Origin: CAYJAB01 sp964368305
Lineage (GTDB): Bacteria; Bacillota_I; Bacilli_A; Erysipelotrichales; Erysipelotrichaceae
NCBI GenBank assembly: GCA_964368305.1
Contig: CAYJAB010000010.1
Location: forward strand, 1-42,806
Length of the DNA stretch: 42,806 nucleotides
Reading direction: 5' to 3'
In this document: positions 16,785 through 25,622 of the stretch, in pieces
How positions within the stretch are numbered: the stretch's first letter is position 1
Layout: the number at the start of each line of letters is the position of its first letter
Notes under the pieces: generated by a model
Databases searched by the model: none
Told to the model about the DNA's origin: nothing
What the model saw: the letters and a program-made list of their open reading frames with translations, nothing else
Made by a program: the position numbers and the translations under genes

Positions 16785-17706
16785 CTGTTTCTTTTGCAAT
16801 ATAAATTGGACGTTTTTTTGTTTCTAAGTATGTTTTCGATAAATACTGGCCAAGTATTCCAATACACAACAATTGAATACCACCTATAAAGATGATAATA
16901 GTTGTCAAACTTGCCCATCCGTCCACACTTGTTGTAGGATCAATAATTTGACGAATCACAATAAATGCGATAGCCAAAAATGAGAAGAAACAAAGCAATA
17001 TCCCTGCTAAACTTGCAATCGCAAGTGGTGCAGTTGAAAATGCAATAATTCCATCAATTGAGTATAAAAATAATTTCCAGAAATTCCACTTTGTCTCGCC
17101 AGCACTTCTTTCTATATTTTCATAGTCAAGCCATTTTGTTTTATAGCCTACCCAGCTAAAAATACCTTTAGAAAAACGATTAACTTCACTTACCTCTAAA
17201 ATAGAATCCACCATTTGACGTGTCATAAAGCGGTAGTCTCGTGCTCCATCTACAATTTCAGTTTTAGATATTTTATTAATAATTTTATAAAATTGTCTTG
17301 CAAAGAAGGAACGTATAATAGGTTCTCCTTTTCTTGTAACACGACGTGTAGCTACACAATCATATCCTGAAAGAATATACTCGTACATTTGCCCTAGTAA
17401 AGCTGGTGGGTCTTGTAAATCAACATCCATAATTACAACATAATCCCCAGATGCCTTTTTTAATCCTGCATACATTGCTGCCTCTTTTCCAAAATTACGT
17501 GAAAAAGAAACATATTGTACTCTTTTGTCTTTTTGATTTAATTGACGAAATAATTCTAAAGTAGCATCACTACTTCCATCATCCACAAACACAAGTTCAA
17601 ATTCTAACTTTGATAAGTTTGCTTGTTGTTTTAAAATTTCATCATAAAAAATAGGCAATGCCTCTTCTTCGTTATAACATGGAACGACAATTGATAGTTT
17701 CTTCAT
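16774..17706 (-). CDS. Family 2 glycosyltransferase, polyprenyl-phosphate type (GtrB/DPM1-like)
   Basis: 310 residues. GT2 domain with SIVVPCYNEEEALP, FVDDGSSDAT, the metal-binding DVDLQDPPAL and SRNFGKEAAMYAGLK, followed by two membrane segments near 225-255 and 265-290. Proteins of this build load a sugar from a nucleotide donor onto undecaprenyl phosphate on the inner membrane face for later wall or teichoic acid decoration. The ATG at 17706 has GAGG six bases upstream; the ATG at 17718 overlaps that ribosome site and is rejected. Single-gene unit with its own promoter and terminator; no flippase or second transferase adjoins it. Confidence 0.93.
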   Translation of the reverse strand: MKKLSIVVPCYNEEEALPIFYDEILKQQANLSKLEFELVFVDDGSSDATLELFRQLNQKDKRVQYVSFSRNFGKEAAMYAGLKKASGDYVVIMDVDLQDPPALLGQMYEYILSGYDCVATRRVTRKGEPIIRSFFARQFYKIINKISKTEIVDGARDYRFMTRQMVDSILEVSEVNRFSKGIFSWVGYKTKWLDYENIERSAGETKWNFWKLFLYSIDGIIAFSTAPLAIASLAGILLCFFSFLAIAFIVIRQIIDPTTSVDGWASLTTIIIFIGGIQLLCIGILGQYLSKTYLETKKRPIYIAKETEEK

Positions 17707-17726
17707 ATAATACCTCATTCATTGAT

Positions 17727-17735
17727 ATTATAACA
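17727..17735 (-). promoter_or_regulatory. Extended -10 promoter of the glycosyltransferase gene
   Basis: TGTTATAAT on the minus strand (TATAAT at 17727-17732) lies about 20 nt upstream of the start; the -35 is weak. Confidence 0.5.
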
Positions 17736-17791
17736 TTACAATTTTCATTGAGAAAGTAAAACAGTATATTTTTACATGTAAATTAATAAAA

Positions 17792-17821
17792 AAAACAAAG
17801 TACATTAATATACTTTGTTTT
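17792..17821 (-). terminator. Terminator of the uracil permease gene
   Basis: AAAACAAAGTA / TACTTTGTTTT, an 11-bp stem with an 8-nt loop, followed by a T-run on the minus strand, 10 bases after the stop codon. Confidence 0.92.
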
Positions 17822-17831
17822 TATAATCCTA

Positions 17832-19097
17832 TTATTTTTTTGGTAATACTAAGTTTAATACAATCCCTACAATTGCAGATAATGCAGTACCTGAGAATGT
17901 AACAAATCCGAAGTTAAGTACAGCACCACCAAGTCCAATGACTAACATTGAGCTTGCAATCAGTAGATTTCTTGTTTTTGAATAATCCACTTTACTATCA
18001 ATTAAGACTCTTAAACCATTACTTGCAATAACTCCATAAAGTACAATACTCATACCACCGATTACTGACATTGGAATTGTTTGAATTAAAACTGTAAGTT
18101 TAGTACAAAATGACATGAAAATTGCGATTACCGCAGCACCACCTGTTACAAAAACAGATCCAATTCTTGTTAAACCAATTACCCCTGTGTTTTCACCATA
18201 AGTTGTGTTTGCTGGTCCGCCAATTAATGCACTCACTGCTGTTGCAACACCATCTCCGATTAATGTATTATCTAATCCAGGTTCTTTTAAGAAGTTTTTA
18301 TTACAAATTTGACCAAGTACAGTATGATCTCCAATATGCTCGCTTACAGTAACTAAAACGATTGGTAAAAATGCCAATGCTTCAGGAGAAATACTAAACT
18401 CATATGTATTAAAATTTCCTACTTTAAATGGAAAATAAAAATCTGGTAATCCAAACCACGGTGCATTGATAACTGCCGTAAAATCCACAAGTCCTAATGC
18501 AACCGCTGTGATATAACCTGAAATAATACCGATTAAAAATGGCACTATTTTCAAAAAACCTTTAGCTTTAGTACTTACAAATGCTGTTACAGAGAATGCA
18601 ACAAGTGCAACCATCATGCTCTTTGGATCTCCATCTGCTGTAAGTCCTGCAGAGCTACATGCATATCCTGCAAGCCCTAATCCAATAATAATAATCATTG
18701 GTCCGATTACCTCTGGTGGTAATATTTTTGTAAGCCATTCTTTTCCAACTACTTTTACAATTAATGCAATAACAATATAAGTAATCCCAACTAAAATTAA
18801 TCCAGATTGCCCTGCACTGATATCTCCACCCATTGCTTCTTTTGTCATCAACAATGCTGGTAAATATGCAAATGATGATCCTAAGTATACAGGAACTTTA
18901 GCTTTTGTGCATAAAATATAAATTAGTGTCCCAATTCCTGATGAGAATAGTGCAACAGAAACTGGTAAGTTTAGCGCTAAAGGTACAGCAACCGTTGCCC
19001 CAAACATCGCAAAAATATGCTGAAAACTCATTAAAAACCATACTGATGCTTTTGGTTTTTCATTAATCCCTACTTTTAAATAACTTTTTTCTTCCAT
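17832..19097 (-). CDS. uraA: Uracil permease (NCS2 family)
   Basis: 421 residues with about 14 membrane segments. Family landmarks: QHIFAMFGATVAVPLAL near the N-terminus, the substrate-site Glu in VTVSEHIGDHTVLGQI, and GGPANTTYGENTGVIGLT. Imports uracil with protons for pyrimidine salvage. The call of uracil over xanthine is supported by the PyrR-type attenuator in its leader. GGGAAAA precedes the ATG. Transcribed alone between its own promoter and terminator. Confidence 0.95.
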   Translation of the reverse strand: MEEKSYLKVGINEKPKASVWFLMSFQHIFAMFGATVAVPLALNLPVSVALFSSGIGTLIYILCTKAKVPVYLGSSFAYLPALLMTKEAMGGDISAGQSGLILVGITYIVIALIVKVVGKEWLTKILPPEVIGPMIIIIGLGLAGYACSSAGLTADGDPKSMMVALVAFSVTAFVSTKAKGFLKIVPFLIGIISGYITAVALGLVDFTAVINAPWFGLPDFYFPFKVGNFNTYEFSISPEALAFLPIVLVTVSEHIGDHTVLGQICNKNFLKEPGLDNTLIGDGVATAVSALIGGPANTTYGENTGVIGLTRIGSVFVTGGAAVIAIFMSFCTKLTVLIQTIPMSVIGGMSIVLYGVIASNGLRVLIDSKVDYSKTRNLLIASSMLVIGLGGAVLNFGFVTFSGTALSAIVGIVLNLVLPKK

Positions 19098-19132
19098 TTT
19101 TCCCTCTTTCCATACAGGTCTTCATAAAAAAA

Positions 19133-19196
19133 GACTCTATAAAGAGTCCATTTGTATTTAAGGGTAATTTTTTTTACCTTTTGATCTCTCTGGATC
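19133..19196 (-). promoter_or_regulatory. PyrR-type attenuator in the uracil permease leader
   Basis: On the minus strand GATCCAGAGAGATC (19183-19196) matches the PyrR-binding loop (TCCxGxGAG). It is set in a stem formed by CCTT/AAGG and TTGAT/ATCAA, with an AA bulge. Downstream, GACTCT/AGAGTC (19133-19148) with a T-run is the terminator. The GTCC before the binding loop can pair with GGAC of the terminator arm as antiterminator. With UMP bound, PyrR would favour termination. No pyrR gene is in the window, so it must lie elsewhere. Confidence 0.88.
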
Positions 19197-19220
19197 AATT
19201 AAAGGACCTATATCTTTTGT

Positions 19221-19248
19221 ATTATACCATGTATATTTATTTTTACAA
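19221..19248 (-). promoter_or_regulatory. Promoter of the uracil permease gene
   Basis: TTGTAA (19243-19248), 16-nt spacer, TATAAT (19221-19226) with an extended TGG before the -10, minus strand. It sits directly downstream of the terminator of the fts/ABC operon. Confidence 0.8.
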
Positions 19249-19255
19249 CAAAAAA

Positions 19256-19275
19256 AGGATATCAAATGATATCCT
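19256..19275 (-). terminator. Terminator of the ftsAZ-ABC exporter operon
   Basis: AGGATATCA / TGATATCCT, 9-bp stem with a 2-nt centre and a run of seven T on the minus strand, overlapping the stop codon of the permease. Confidence 0.92.
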
Positions 19276-20872
19276 AATCACTCATCATATTATTTCCACT
19301 CAACAACGATTTCGACATATATATAAATAAAACACCAATTAACACATTCGACAAGATTGTAGCAAACGAAATATATATTAAATACGAATTAGAAAGTGCT
19401 GCTCCATTAAAAATTATAGAATGATCCATTATAAAAAACGGAATAAACGATAATAATAAAGACGGAATGATCGATACTAATATGATAAGCATCCTCAATA
19501 ACGCAGTAGCAACCGCATTTGTCGCAGATTTCAAAACTTTAATACTCCAAATAACCGCTGCAGTAAATAAAACCACATAACTATAAGTTGATAGTATCGT
19601 TGTAATCCCCTCTATAATTGTTGCACCAAATAAGAATACAGCAGGAATCAATGCAATAGTAACTAAAATTAATGTACGTAGAATTAATGGTAACATACTA
19701 TAAAATAATTTTTTACCTGGTTTTTCCGGTATTAAATAAATATAAGGCGATTTTAATTCTTTCATTAACCCATCACTTGAAACAAGTGACATTACAATAA
19801 TTAAAATATAATATTGATAAAATAATAATCCAAAATTTCCAATATATGCAATTGCCAGATATAATAACATACTAAATACTTCATGAATGCGTATAAAACT
19901 ATTCGTCTTACGCAATATTAAGAACCCCTTATCATATAAGGCTTTTGCTCCACTTCCAAATTTTACATCTTTTACAGCTTTTATTTTTTTATTTGCAAGT
20001 ATCACTGCATCGTTTGATCCTGACTTCATACTCTCTTTTAAGTTAGAAACATATTCCGCATCTTCCATAATACGATCATAATTTAAATCTTTAAAATTTA
20101 CTAATTGATTACCAATAAAGAAACAAAGGCCTAGATTTAAAATAAAATATATGACAGCAAGTATATAATCACTTTGTAAATAAGCCATTATACTTCCTTT
20201 TGCCCATCCTAAAACAGGTATGTAATGAAGCAATGGATCAGATACAAACAACATAAAATTATTTTGGATATTACTTGACCCATTTGTATTAATAAATAAT
20301 ATTAACCCAATAATTATGACAATCATAATTGCATATACAACTTTTTTGATTGTTTTTACTTTTTCATTTCTAATTTCTAATAGATATAAATAATTTGCCA
20401 TCAAAACAATAAACAACATTACAACAATACCTACAACTAAAAACATTAATAAAAAGTCAATTGTAACACCCATTACACCTACAATAAAACAAAAATACAC
20501 TAGGAAAAACAACTGAATCATAATACTACTTAATACACTTTGAAAGACAATATATGTCATGACATCTTTTTTTGAATACGGACCACACAATACATAAGTC
20601 GCATCTTGTTTCTCAAGCAGTGCAGTACGTTTTTGAAACACAAACACACCCATCATAAACAACATAAACCCAATGTATCCTAAAATGATCAATTCTAAAC
20701 TTGCCATATTAGCAATCATACTTTCAATCGAAGCATTTGTAAAAATCGCTACAGCTCCACCAATCATTAATAACAAAGCAAGTGTTGTAATAATTGCAGA
20801 AACTGGTTTTCGATAAATATTTCTAATTTTTCCTTTTAATTTAATAAAAGGCAATACATACAAATACTTCAT
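19274..20872 (-). CDS. ABC exporter membrane subunit
   Basis: 532 residues with about 12 predicted membrane segments: one near 27-46, pairs through 60-260, and a second set from about 330 to the C-terminus. A soluble stretch at about 265-330 includes NYDRIMEDAEYV. Resembles the 'putative ABC exporter' family of Firmicutes in length and in the conserved start LPFIKLKGKIRNIYRKPVSA. Starts one base after the ATPase stop with no ribosome site, so the two are translationally coupled. Substrate unknown. Confidence 0.8.
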   Translation of the reverse strand: MKYLYVLPFIKLKGKIRNIYRKPVSAIITTLALLLMIGGAVAIFTNASIESMIANMASLELIILGYIGFMLFMMGVFVFQKRTALLEKQDATYVLCGPYSKKDVMTYIVFQSVLSSIMIQLFFLVYFCFIVGVMGVTIDFLLMFLVVGIVVMLFIVLMANYLYLLEIRNEKVKTIKKVVYAIMIVIIIGLILFINTNGSSNIQNNFMLFVSDPLLHYIPVLGWAKGSIMAYLQSDYILAVIYFILNLGLCFFIGNQLVNFKDLNYDRIMEDAEYVSNLKESMKSGSNDAVILANKKIKAVKDVKFGSGAKALYDKGFLILRKTNSFIRIHEVFSMLLYLAIAYIGNFGLLFYQYYILIIVMSLVSSDGLMKELKSPYIYLIPEKPGKKLFYSMLPLILRTLILVTIALIPAVFLFGATIIEGITTILSTYSYVVLFTAAVIWSIKVLKSATNAVATALLRMLIILVSIIPSLLLSFIPFFIMDHSIIFNGAALSNSYLIYISFATILSNVLIGVLFIYMSKSLLSGNNMMSD

Positions 20873-20873
20873 A

Positions 20874-21566
20874 CTATTCTACCGTAACACTTTGAAAGAA
20901 GATTTCTTTTAAAGAAGCCCCATCTAAATCATCACGATAAACTTCTTTTACGATTTTCCCTTTATTCATTATGTACGCTTTATCCCAAATTGTATCAATA
21001 ATATCAATAACATGTGTACTAATTAAAATAGCGACACCATTATTTTTTAAACGCACTAATAAATTTAATACTTCTTCAATTGCCGTTGGATCTAACCCCA
21101 TCATTGGCTCATCTATTAAAAGCGACTTAGGATTAATCATAAGCGCTAATAACATTGACACTTTTTGAGTCATCCCTTTTGATAACTCTTTACAAGGTGT
21201 TTTTCTTTTATCAAGAAGATTAAACAAAGTCATAAGCTCTTCAGCATATGGCATATAATTATCCATCTTATAAGATTTACCAATAAAATGAATATGTTCG
21301 TCTATTGTTAAAACATCGTATAATGAAGGCATTTCTGCAATATATCCGAAGCTTTTTTTCGCATCCATTGTAACATTATCATATCCATCAATTAAGATTT
21401 CACCTGTAAATGTAAGCAATCCCGCAATACTTTTTATTGTAGTACTTTTACCTGCACCATTTGGACCCAACAAAACGGTGATTTCACCGTTTTTAGCTGT
21501 AATATTAATATTGTCCACCGCACAAAAACTACCATAGCTTTTGCTAAGTTCTTTTATTTCTATCAT
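20874..21566 (-). CDS. ABC transporter ATP-binding protein
   Basis: 230 residues, complete nucleotide-binding domain: Walker A LGPNGAGKSTT, Q-loop AEMPSLYD region, signature ELSKGMTQKVSM, Walker B LLIDEPMMGLDP and switch His in ISTHVID. Powers the adjacent membrane subunit. Located 23 nt after ftsZ with its own GGGAG ribosome site, with no terminator between, so it is probably co-transcribed with the division genes. Confidence 0.92.
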   Translation of the reverse strand: MIEIKELSKSYGSFCAVDNINITAKNGEITVLLGPNGAGKSTTIKSIAGLLTFTGEILIDGYDNVTMDAKKSFGYIAEMPSLYDVLTIDEHIHFIGKSYKMDNYMPYAEELMTLFNLLDKRKTPCKELSKGMTQKVSMLLALMINPKSLLIDEPMMGLDPTAIEEVLNLLVRLKNNGVAILISTHVIDIIDTIWDKAYIMNKGKIVKEVYRDDLDGASLKEIFFQSVTVE

Positions 21567-21589
21567 TTTATTTCTCCCACTTAACCAAA

Positions 21590-22669
21590 CTAAAATCTAG
21601 ATTTCATAAAGTTTGGAATCGTATCATTTTGAGTTGTATTTTCCTCTTTTGTTTCAACAAATTGTGCTGAATATGTTTTTGGTTGTGTATTATCTATTTC
21701 TTGTTGATCTTGCTTATCAGCTAAATCAAATCCTGTTGCAATTACAGTTACAATCACTTGGTTACTTAAATTTACATTAATAGCAGAACCATAAATAACA
21801 TCTAAATCTCCACCCACTTTTTCACGAATATAGTCGATGGCAGCTTGTGCTGTAAATAAAGTAAGATCTTCCCCACCTGTAATGTTAACCAACGCTCTTT
21901 TTGCACCTTTAATATTTGCCTCTAAAAGTGGACAATCTAATGCTCTTTCAGCAGCTTCACGTGCACTTGATTCACCTTGACCTTCAGACATACCTACTCC
22001 GAATAATCCTGCTCCTTGACCTTCCATTACATAACGAACGTCCGCGAAGTCTACATTGATTCCTCCAGGAACTGCAATTAAATCTGTAATTGCTTGAACA
22101 CCTTGTCTTAATACATTATCTGCATCTTTAAATGCATCTTGCATTCTAATGTTCCCATTTAATCTCATCAATTGATTATTACTAATGACTACAAGTGAAT
22201 CCACATGCTTTTTAAGTTCAGCTAATCCTGATTCAGCTTGTAATTGTCTTCTTTTACCTTCAAACGCAAAAGGAGTTGTTACAATACCAACTGTTAGAGC
22301 GCCTAATTCTTTTGCTATTTTCGCAAACATCGGTGCAGCACCTGTTCCTGTTCCACCACCAAGACCTGCCGTAATATAAATCATATCCGCGTCTTTCATT
22401 GCTTCACGAACAACCGCTTCACTTTCTTGTGCAGCACGAAGTCCAACATCTGGATTTGACCCCGCACCTAATCCTTTTGTTAATTCTTCTCCAAGAATTA
22501 TTTTATTTTTAACAGGTGAAATATTCAAAGCTTGTAAATCTGTATTTGCTACATAAAATTCAACACCTTGTACACCTTCTTGTACCATACTATTTACAGC
22601 GTTACATCCGCCTCCGCCTACTCCAAATACTTTTATTCTTGCAGACTGTACATATTCTAATCCAACCAT
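21590..22669 (-). CDS. ftsZ: Cell division protein FtsZ
   Basis: Tubulin-like GTPase forming the Z-ring. 359 residues. Shows KVFGVGGGGCNAVN, the GTP signature GGGTGTGAAP, and the T7-loop region GGINVDFADVR. After a short linker it ends with the conserved peptide IPNFMKSRF that binds FtsA and other partners. AGGAGG precedes the ATG. Follows ftsA by 16 nt. Confidence 0.98.
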   Translation of the reverse strand: MVGLEYVQSARIKVFGVGGGGCNAVNSMVQEGVQGVEFYVANTDLQALNISPVKNKIILGEELTKGLGAGSNPDVGLRAAQESEAVVREAMKDADMIYITAGLGGGTGTGAAPMFAKIAKELGALTVGIVTTPFAFEGKRRQLQAESGLAELKKHVDSLVVISNNQLMRLNGNIRMQDAFKDADNVLRQGVQAITDLIAVPGGINVDFADVRYVMEGQGAGLFGVGMSEGQGESSAREAAERALDCPLLEANIKGAKRALVNITGGEDLTLFTAQAAIDYIREKVGGDLDVIYGSAINVNLSNQVIVTVIATGFDLADKQDQQEIDNTQPKTYSAQFVETKEENTTQNDTIPNFMKSRF

Positions 22670-22685
22670 GTGATATCCTCCTCTT

Positions 22686-23942
22686 TTATTTTCTTAAAAA
22701 TCCTTTAAATTTATTCGTTAGTGAATCTTCAAGATTCGCTGTCTTACTTCTTTTTTTATAAATCATTTTATCAAACTCTAGCATGTCAAGTCCTGCTGTA
22801 TTATGATTTCTTATTTTCTCTTGCTCTTTATAAGCATAGAATAATCCTAAATTTACAGTTAAATCACTTAATTGTGCACCAACTGCAGTTGGGCGTCCAA
22901 TAGATACTGATACATTAAAGTACTTTTCAAATAAAGACTTAATTGATAAGATTGCTGCACCTTCTCCATGAAGTGAAATATGTACGTCTTGCTCTTCTAA
23001 AATTGCTTGACAAACTTTCTTAATTTCATTCACCCAAGAAATTACATCCGCATGTAAAAGCTCATATAACTGTTTCTCTGTTAACATAGATTTATTTCCA
23101 TCTTTTTCCCAAAGATACACTAAAGCTTTATTATTTTGCATTTTCTCAATGCTTGCATCATATCGACAACTATATTTAAAAATTTCCAAAGCTTCTTGAT
23201 ATGGAATTTGATATACATCCATAATTTTTAATATAAATTTTTCAAATCCGATATTTAATATTTCAGATGTAATTAATCTTTCATTGTACAGCAAAGATAA
23301 ACTCGTACTATTTCTTTCAAGTTTCACAAGAACATCATACTTATGATGGCTTGCCTCTAATAAATTAGACTCTTTTGCAATTGCATACATATCTGTATAA
23401 ACATCAATAATTTCAAGACCAGCTCTTTCTGTGCATAAAGCATATTGATAAAACATTTTTTTATCTACTAAAGACACATCAATATCTACAGATATCTCAT
23501 CCGCCACTTCATTCAATAACGGTTTTTTATGCCATTTATTATTGATTAAATAGCGATTACACACATAGTTTACAACAACCAATGATGCATCCTCAATTTC
23601 AATTGCCTGTTTAACACAAGCTTGAATATCGCTTTTTTCAATTGGCTTTTTCGCTAAAAATGTATTGCTATAAATACTTGAAACACGCTTAAAATCAACT
23701 GCAGCAACAGACAAAATAACGCCTGTTACTTTTGCACCAATAAAATTTGATGCATTCTCTACTGCTGTTTTAATACTTTCTATAACAGCATTTTCATTTA
23801 TAATGACATGGTTCTCTATACCGTTTGTTGGTACTCTTTCCACTCTAATAACATTAAGTCTTGTATTATAAAATTCCCCAACAACTAGACGAACTTCATG
23901 ATCTACAATTTCTAATGATGCATAAATCTGTTTCTCACCCAC
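22686..23942 (-). CDS. ftsA: Cell division protein FtsA
   Basis: Actin-like protein that anchors FtsZ to the membrane. 418 residues from a GTG start at 23942 chosen because AGGAGG lies seven bases upstream; the longer frame to 24014 starts at an ATG without such a site and adds a non-conserved hydrophobic leader. Begins VGEKQIYASLEIVDHEVRLV, has the SHS2 insert region (ILSVAAVDFKRV), and closes with a short basic amphipathic tail (NKFKGFLRK) of the membrane-targeting kind. The actin-type motifs are diverged, as in reduced Firmicutes. Divergent from rpmB. Confidence 0.9.
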   Translation of the reverse strand: MGEKQIYASLEIVDHEVRLVVGEFYNTRLNVIRVERVPTNGIENHVIINENAVIESIKTAVENASNFIGAKVTGVILSVAAVDFKRVSSIYSNTFLAKKPIEKSDIQACVKQAIEIEDASLVVVNYVCNRYLINNKWHKKPLLNEVADEISVDIDVSLVDKKMFYQYALCTERAGLEIIDVYTDMYAIAKESNLLEASHHKYDVLVKLERNSTSLSLLYNERLITSEILNIGFEKFILKIMDVYQIPYQEALEIFKYSCRYDASIEKMQNNKALVYLWEKDGNKSMLTEKQLYELLHADVISWVNEIKKVCQAILEEQDVHISLHGEGAAILSIKSLFEKYFNVSVSIGRPTAVGAQLSDLTVNLGLFYAYKEQEKIRNHNTAGLDMLEFDKMIYKKRSKTANLEDSLTNKFKGFLRK

Positions 23943-24025
23943 TTTGTTGCCTCCTATTACTTCATATATCATATCATATATAGCATATAGAAAAAAGATT
24001 TTATTGCTTAACAATTTGAGAAAAT

Positions 24026-24034
24026 TTGATATAA
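24026..24034 (+). promoter_or_regulatory. Candidate rpmB promoter in the ftsA-rpmB divergent region
   Basis: The roughly 210-base region between ftsA and rpmB contains TGATATAAT (extended -10) on the plus strand. A second possibility closer to rpmB is TTGCAT, 17 nt, then TGGTATTGT. On the minus strand only repeated ATATGAT strings before ftsA are visible, with no convincing promoter. Confidence 0.4.
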
Positions 24035-24152
24035 TAATTATTGAAAAATAAGATATTTAAAAATAAAATAAAAAAGATTGTACTATTATATTGCATTTTA
24101 TCTTATTACATGGTATTGTATATAAGCAATTCTAAGAAAGGGGGTTTACGGT

Positions 24153-24347
24153 ATGTCAAGAACATGTGCTGTGACAGGCAAAAAAGCGTTATCGGGAAAT
24201 AAACGTTCTCACTCATTACACGCTACTCGTCGCAAATGGAACGTAAACTTACAAAAAGTTAAAGTAATGGTAGATGGAAAGCCTGTTAAGATCCGTATTT
24301 CTGCCCGTGCATTAAAAACATTAAAAGCTCAACAAGAAGCAAAATAA
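24153..24347 (+). CDS. rpmB: 50S ribosomal protein L28
   Basis: 64 residues, normal length; begins MSRTCAVTGKKALSGNKRSH and contains the conserved RKWNVNLQKVKV and SARALKTL. Only one Cys is present, so this is the zinc-free form. GGGGG precedes the ATG by eight bases. Two stop codons in a row (TAATAA) precede a terminator shared with the convergent thiN operon, the same arrangement as in Bacillus, though without spoVM. Confidence 0.98.
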   Translation: MSRTCAVTGKKALSGNKRSHSLHATRRKWNVNLQKVKVMVDGKPVKIRISARALKTLKAQQEAK

Positions 24348-24348
24348 T

Positions 24349-24370
24349 AAAAGGACAGCAATGTCCTTTT
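24349..24370. terminator. Bidirectional terminator between rpmB and thiN
   Basis: AAAAGGACA / TGTCCTTTT, a 9-bp stem with loop GCAA. T-runs follow on the plus strand (TTTTTATTTTTT) and A-runs flank it for the minus strand, so it can serve both convergent units. Confidence 0.9.
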
Positions 24371-24978
24371 TATTTTTTATCTGAAGTTTGAATAATAAAC
24401 GCACCTCCAGAATGAATAGTTATCACACAACTTTCTAAAATAATTTCATTACTAACTGCATACGTATCCAACATCGTAAATTTTTTCTTCTTTATTGGAT
24501 AAAGTGTTCCTTTTAAAGAAATTACAGTTGGTTCAAATACAATAATAGAGAAATATGTATATTCTTCTTTATCAATCGTATGTGTGTTTGGTGTTAAATA
24601 CTGAATCTTATTTGATTCACCATATAATACAATTTTACAATTATATTTTTTCAACAATATTAAATTCACAAGGCTATGATCCATTCTTCCACCTAATCCA
24701 CCATAAAGATGAAACTCTGTGTATCCTTTTTCGATTAAAAATCTTAAAGCATATTCACTATCGGTATCATCTTTTTTTTCGGATAGTTTAACAATTTTTT
24801 CTGAGTGCATTTTGATTTGTTCAAATTCTTCATTTGAAACCGAATCAAAATCCCCAATCGCATATCGCATTGCAACTTGAATTTGACTACAAAACAATGC
24901 ACCACGATCAACACCTATAATATCACCTTTAATATTATTGAAAGACTCTTCCATTCCTAAAATAATACTTGCGATCAT
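24370..24978 (-). CDS. thiN: Thiamine pyrophosphokinase
   Basis: Transfers pyrophosphate from ATP to thiamine to make thiamine diphosphate. 202 residues with family motifs: GDFDSVS (metal Asp), KKDDTDSEYAL and LYGGLGGRMDHSL, the last being the thiamine-binding core. The ATG overlaps the rpe stop as ATGA. Last gene of the priA operon, as in Bacillus. Confidence 0.95.
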   Translation of the reverse strand: MIASIILGMEESFNNIKGDIIGVDRGALFCSQIQVAMRYAIGDFDSVSNEEFEQIKMHSEKIVKLSEKKDDTDSEYALRFLIEKGYTEFHLYGGLGGRMDHSLVNLILLKKYNCKIVLYGESNKIQYLTPNTHTIDKEEYTYFSIIVFEPTVISLKGTLYPIKKKKFTMLDTYAVSNEIILESCVITIHSGGAFIIQTSDKK

Positions 24979-25622
24979 ATTAGAGAATCGATATTTTTAG
25001 AAATATCTCCTTTAAATACATAACTGCCTGCAACTAAAACATCTGCGTTTTTTTCTTTACATAGCAATCCTGTTTCAGCATTAATCCCACCATCGACTTC
25101 AATTAGAAAGTCATAATTATGCTCTTTTCTGATTTTATCTAATTGTTCAATTTTATCTAGTGCATTCATCATAAATGACTGTCCACCAAATCCTGGTTCA
25201 ACAGACATAACCAAAACCAAATCAACGTGTTTTAAGCAAGATTCAATTGCACTGACTGGTGTATTTGGCTTTATAGATAAACCCGCACACACGCCACTTG
25301 CGTGCATCTGGCGTATTAAATCATTCGCATCATCTGCAGATTCCATTGCTTCATAGTGAAAAGTAATTATATCTGCATTTGCCTCTACAAACCAAGGATA
25401 AACTTCCCTTGGATTTGAAACCATAATATGTACATCCATTACTAAGTCAGACATCTTTTTAACATCCTCTAAAATCTTTGGTCCAAACGTTAAATTATTA
25501 ACGAAATGACCATCCATAACATCAAAGTGTAAATAAGTTGCATTTGTATCATTCAATAATCGTATTTGTTTATCAAATTGCGTAAAATCAATCGATAAAA
25601 TAGATGGAGCTACTTTAATCAT
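24975..25622 (-). CDS. rpe: Ribulose-phosphate 3-epimerase
   Basis: TIM-barrel enzyme of the pentose phosphate pathway interconverting ribulose 5-phosphate and xylulose 5-phosphate. 215 residues: VAPSILSIDF, LHFDVMDGHFVNNLTFG (metal His and Asp), VDVHIMVSNP-type segment MDVHIMVSNP, VMSVEPGFGGQSF and EVDGGINAET. AAAGGA precedes the ATG; the start overlaps the end of rsgA by 8 nt. Confidence 0.97.
   Translation of the reverse strand: MIKVAPSILSIDFTQFDKQIRLLNDTNATYLHFDVMDGHFVNNLTFGPKILEDVKKMSDLVMDVHIMVSNPREVYPWFVEANADIITFHYEAMESADDANDLIRQMHASGVCAGLSIKPNTPVSAIESCLKHVDLVLVMSVEPGFGGQSFMMNALDKIEQLDKIRKEHNYDFLIEVDGGINAETGLLCKEKNADVLVAGSYVFKGDISKNIDSLI

Noticed and set aside
23943..24014. Longer FtsA starting at an ATG at 24014
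   Set aside because: The extra hydrophobic leader is not typical of FtsA and lacks a ribosome site, while AGGAGG stands seven bases before the GTG at 23942.
24555..24791. Plus-strand ORF opposite thiN, and similar plus-strand ORFs opposite other genes
   Set aside because: These antisense frames lack ribosome sites and family motifs; they reflect AT-rich sequence opposite conserved genes.
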